Assembly: GCA_013399895.1 (NCBI GenBank)
Contig: VXBA01005704.1
Span: 338,021 to 402,020, forward strand
Direction: 5' to 3'
Source: Serilophus lunatus
Lineage: Eukaryota; Chordata; Aves; Passeriformes; Eurylaimidae
Length of the DNA stretch: 64,000 bases
Positions 63,369 to 64,000 of this stretch are shown in pieces (the stretch's first letter is position 1; every line of letters starts with the position of its first letter). The notes under the pieces are model-generated. The model was not told the origin of the DNA, searched no databases, and saw only the letters and a list, made by a program, of their open reading frames with translations. A program made the position numbers and the translations under genes.

Positions 63369-64000
63369 AAATATCAAGATATATCAATAAATACATCAAT
63401 AAAACCTGTATCTGAATAAAATTTCCATCCTATAAATGCTTTTAATTTTGAACTTTTCTTCAGGATAAAGAAAACGCTTTCTCTTTGAAGTCTCTGTTAC
63501 CCTGAGGCTTTTTAGTGTAGTGCATGGTACTGTTAACCATCAATGCACGTATTCACGTAATCATTCTGCTGCATGGACCTCTGACAGTCTATGCAACACA
63601 TAAGCCTCACCTTAAAACAGGTATTGTGAAAAATGCGTTTTTCAAGCTTCTACAATGGAGTACATTTCACACCAAGATACAGAAAAAAATACCAGGAAAA
63701 TTACTATTTTATTAGCAATTTCAGACTAAAAATTAGTTATGACTTAGCAAAATACCCCTTTTGTGTGAATCGCCATACTTATCTTTCCTAGGATGAAGTA
63801 ATGCTGTCACAAACATGCAGTGCTTTTTTTCTGTGTATGACTAAATTCACCTCAAGGCATAATCCTACAAACATTGTCCAGCGTAGTTTTTCTGAAATTA
63901 ATGGAACTACTTATAACTGGAAGGATTCAAATTGGAGCTCTACTTATCAGGCAGCAAAGAAAATTACTTTAATGGGAGCATTCTGAGATCTTTTCATCAT
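63369..64000. other. Unique intronic sequence
   Basis: No exon or repeat recognised up to the window end. Confidence 0.55.

Larger units (their letters stand above)
47651..64000 (+). other. SYT1: SYT1 intron after the first coding exon (5' part)
   Basis: The intron starts at the GTAAGT donor. I looked for the next exon, expected to encode a hydrophobic helix followed by a Cys/Lys-rich stretch, and did not see it in any + frame to the end of the window. The intron is therefore longer than 16 kb here, which fits the very large SYT1 locus of vertebrates. Confidence 0.85.

Noticed and set aside
1..64000. CRISPR arrays, operons, rRNA, tRNA genes
   Set aside because: None seen. The tandem repeats present are short microsatellites or an LTR minisatellite without spacers, and the genome is a vertebrate one.

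Overview
This window looks like nuclear DNA from a bird. It is AT-rich and almost entirely non-coding. It holds 3'-end fragments of CR1 LINEs, the typical avian retroposon, and two solo ERVL-type LTRs. The one coding exon I recognise is the first coding exon of synaptotagmin-1 (SYT1), and it reads like the avian form of the protein. Nothing suggests bacterial, phage or plasmid sequence: there are no operons, no dense gene packing and no CRISPR array. A 551-base run of N at 31017-31567 shows that this is an assembled scaffold.

Layout: the SYT1 exon lies on the + strand at 47459-47650. It has 17 bases of 5' UTR, an ATG at 47476, 58 complete codons and the first base of codon 59, and it is flanked by a clear acceptor and a GTAAGT donor. 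Because the exon opens with a splice acceptor in front of the ATG, the sequence to its left is inferred to be an intron inside the SYT1 5' UTR. The sequence to its right, to the end of the window, is the next intron. I did not find the following exon, which should encode the transmembrane segment, so it probably lies beyond base 64000. No CpG island or promoter was recognised, so the transcription start is probably upstream of the window.

The introns carry about eight CR1 pieces: 3595, 7921, 11790, 12940, 45731, 53847, 55110 and 62851. They also carry two solo LTRs, at 30579-31608 (with an ATAGT target-site duplication) and 45218-46664 (interrupted by a CR1). Nine of these ten elements are antisense to SYT1. 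The remaining sequence is unique AT-rich DNA with a few microsatellites, a 34-bp perfect palindrome and small inverted repeats. Most open frames over 60 codons look like chance or lie inside these repeats.

I found no convincing new biological system. The observations most worth checking are the six-glycine run in the SYT1 lumenal domain, the CR1 nested in an LTR, the rearranged CR1 3' end at 55.1 kb, the assembly gap inside an LTR, and a few homeodomain-site-rich intronic stretches that might be enhancers.
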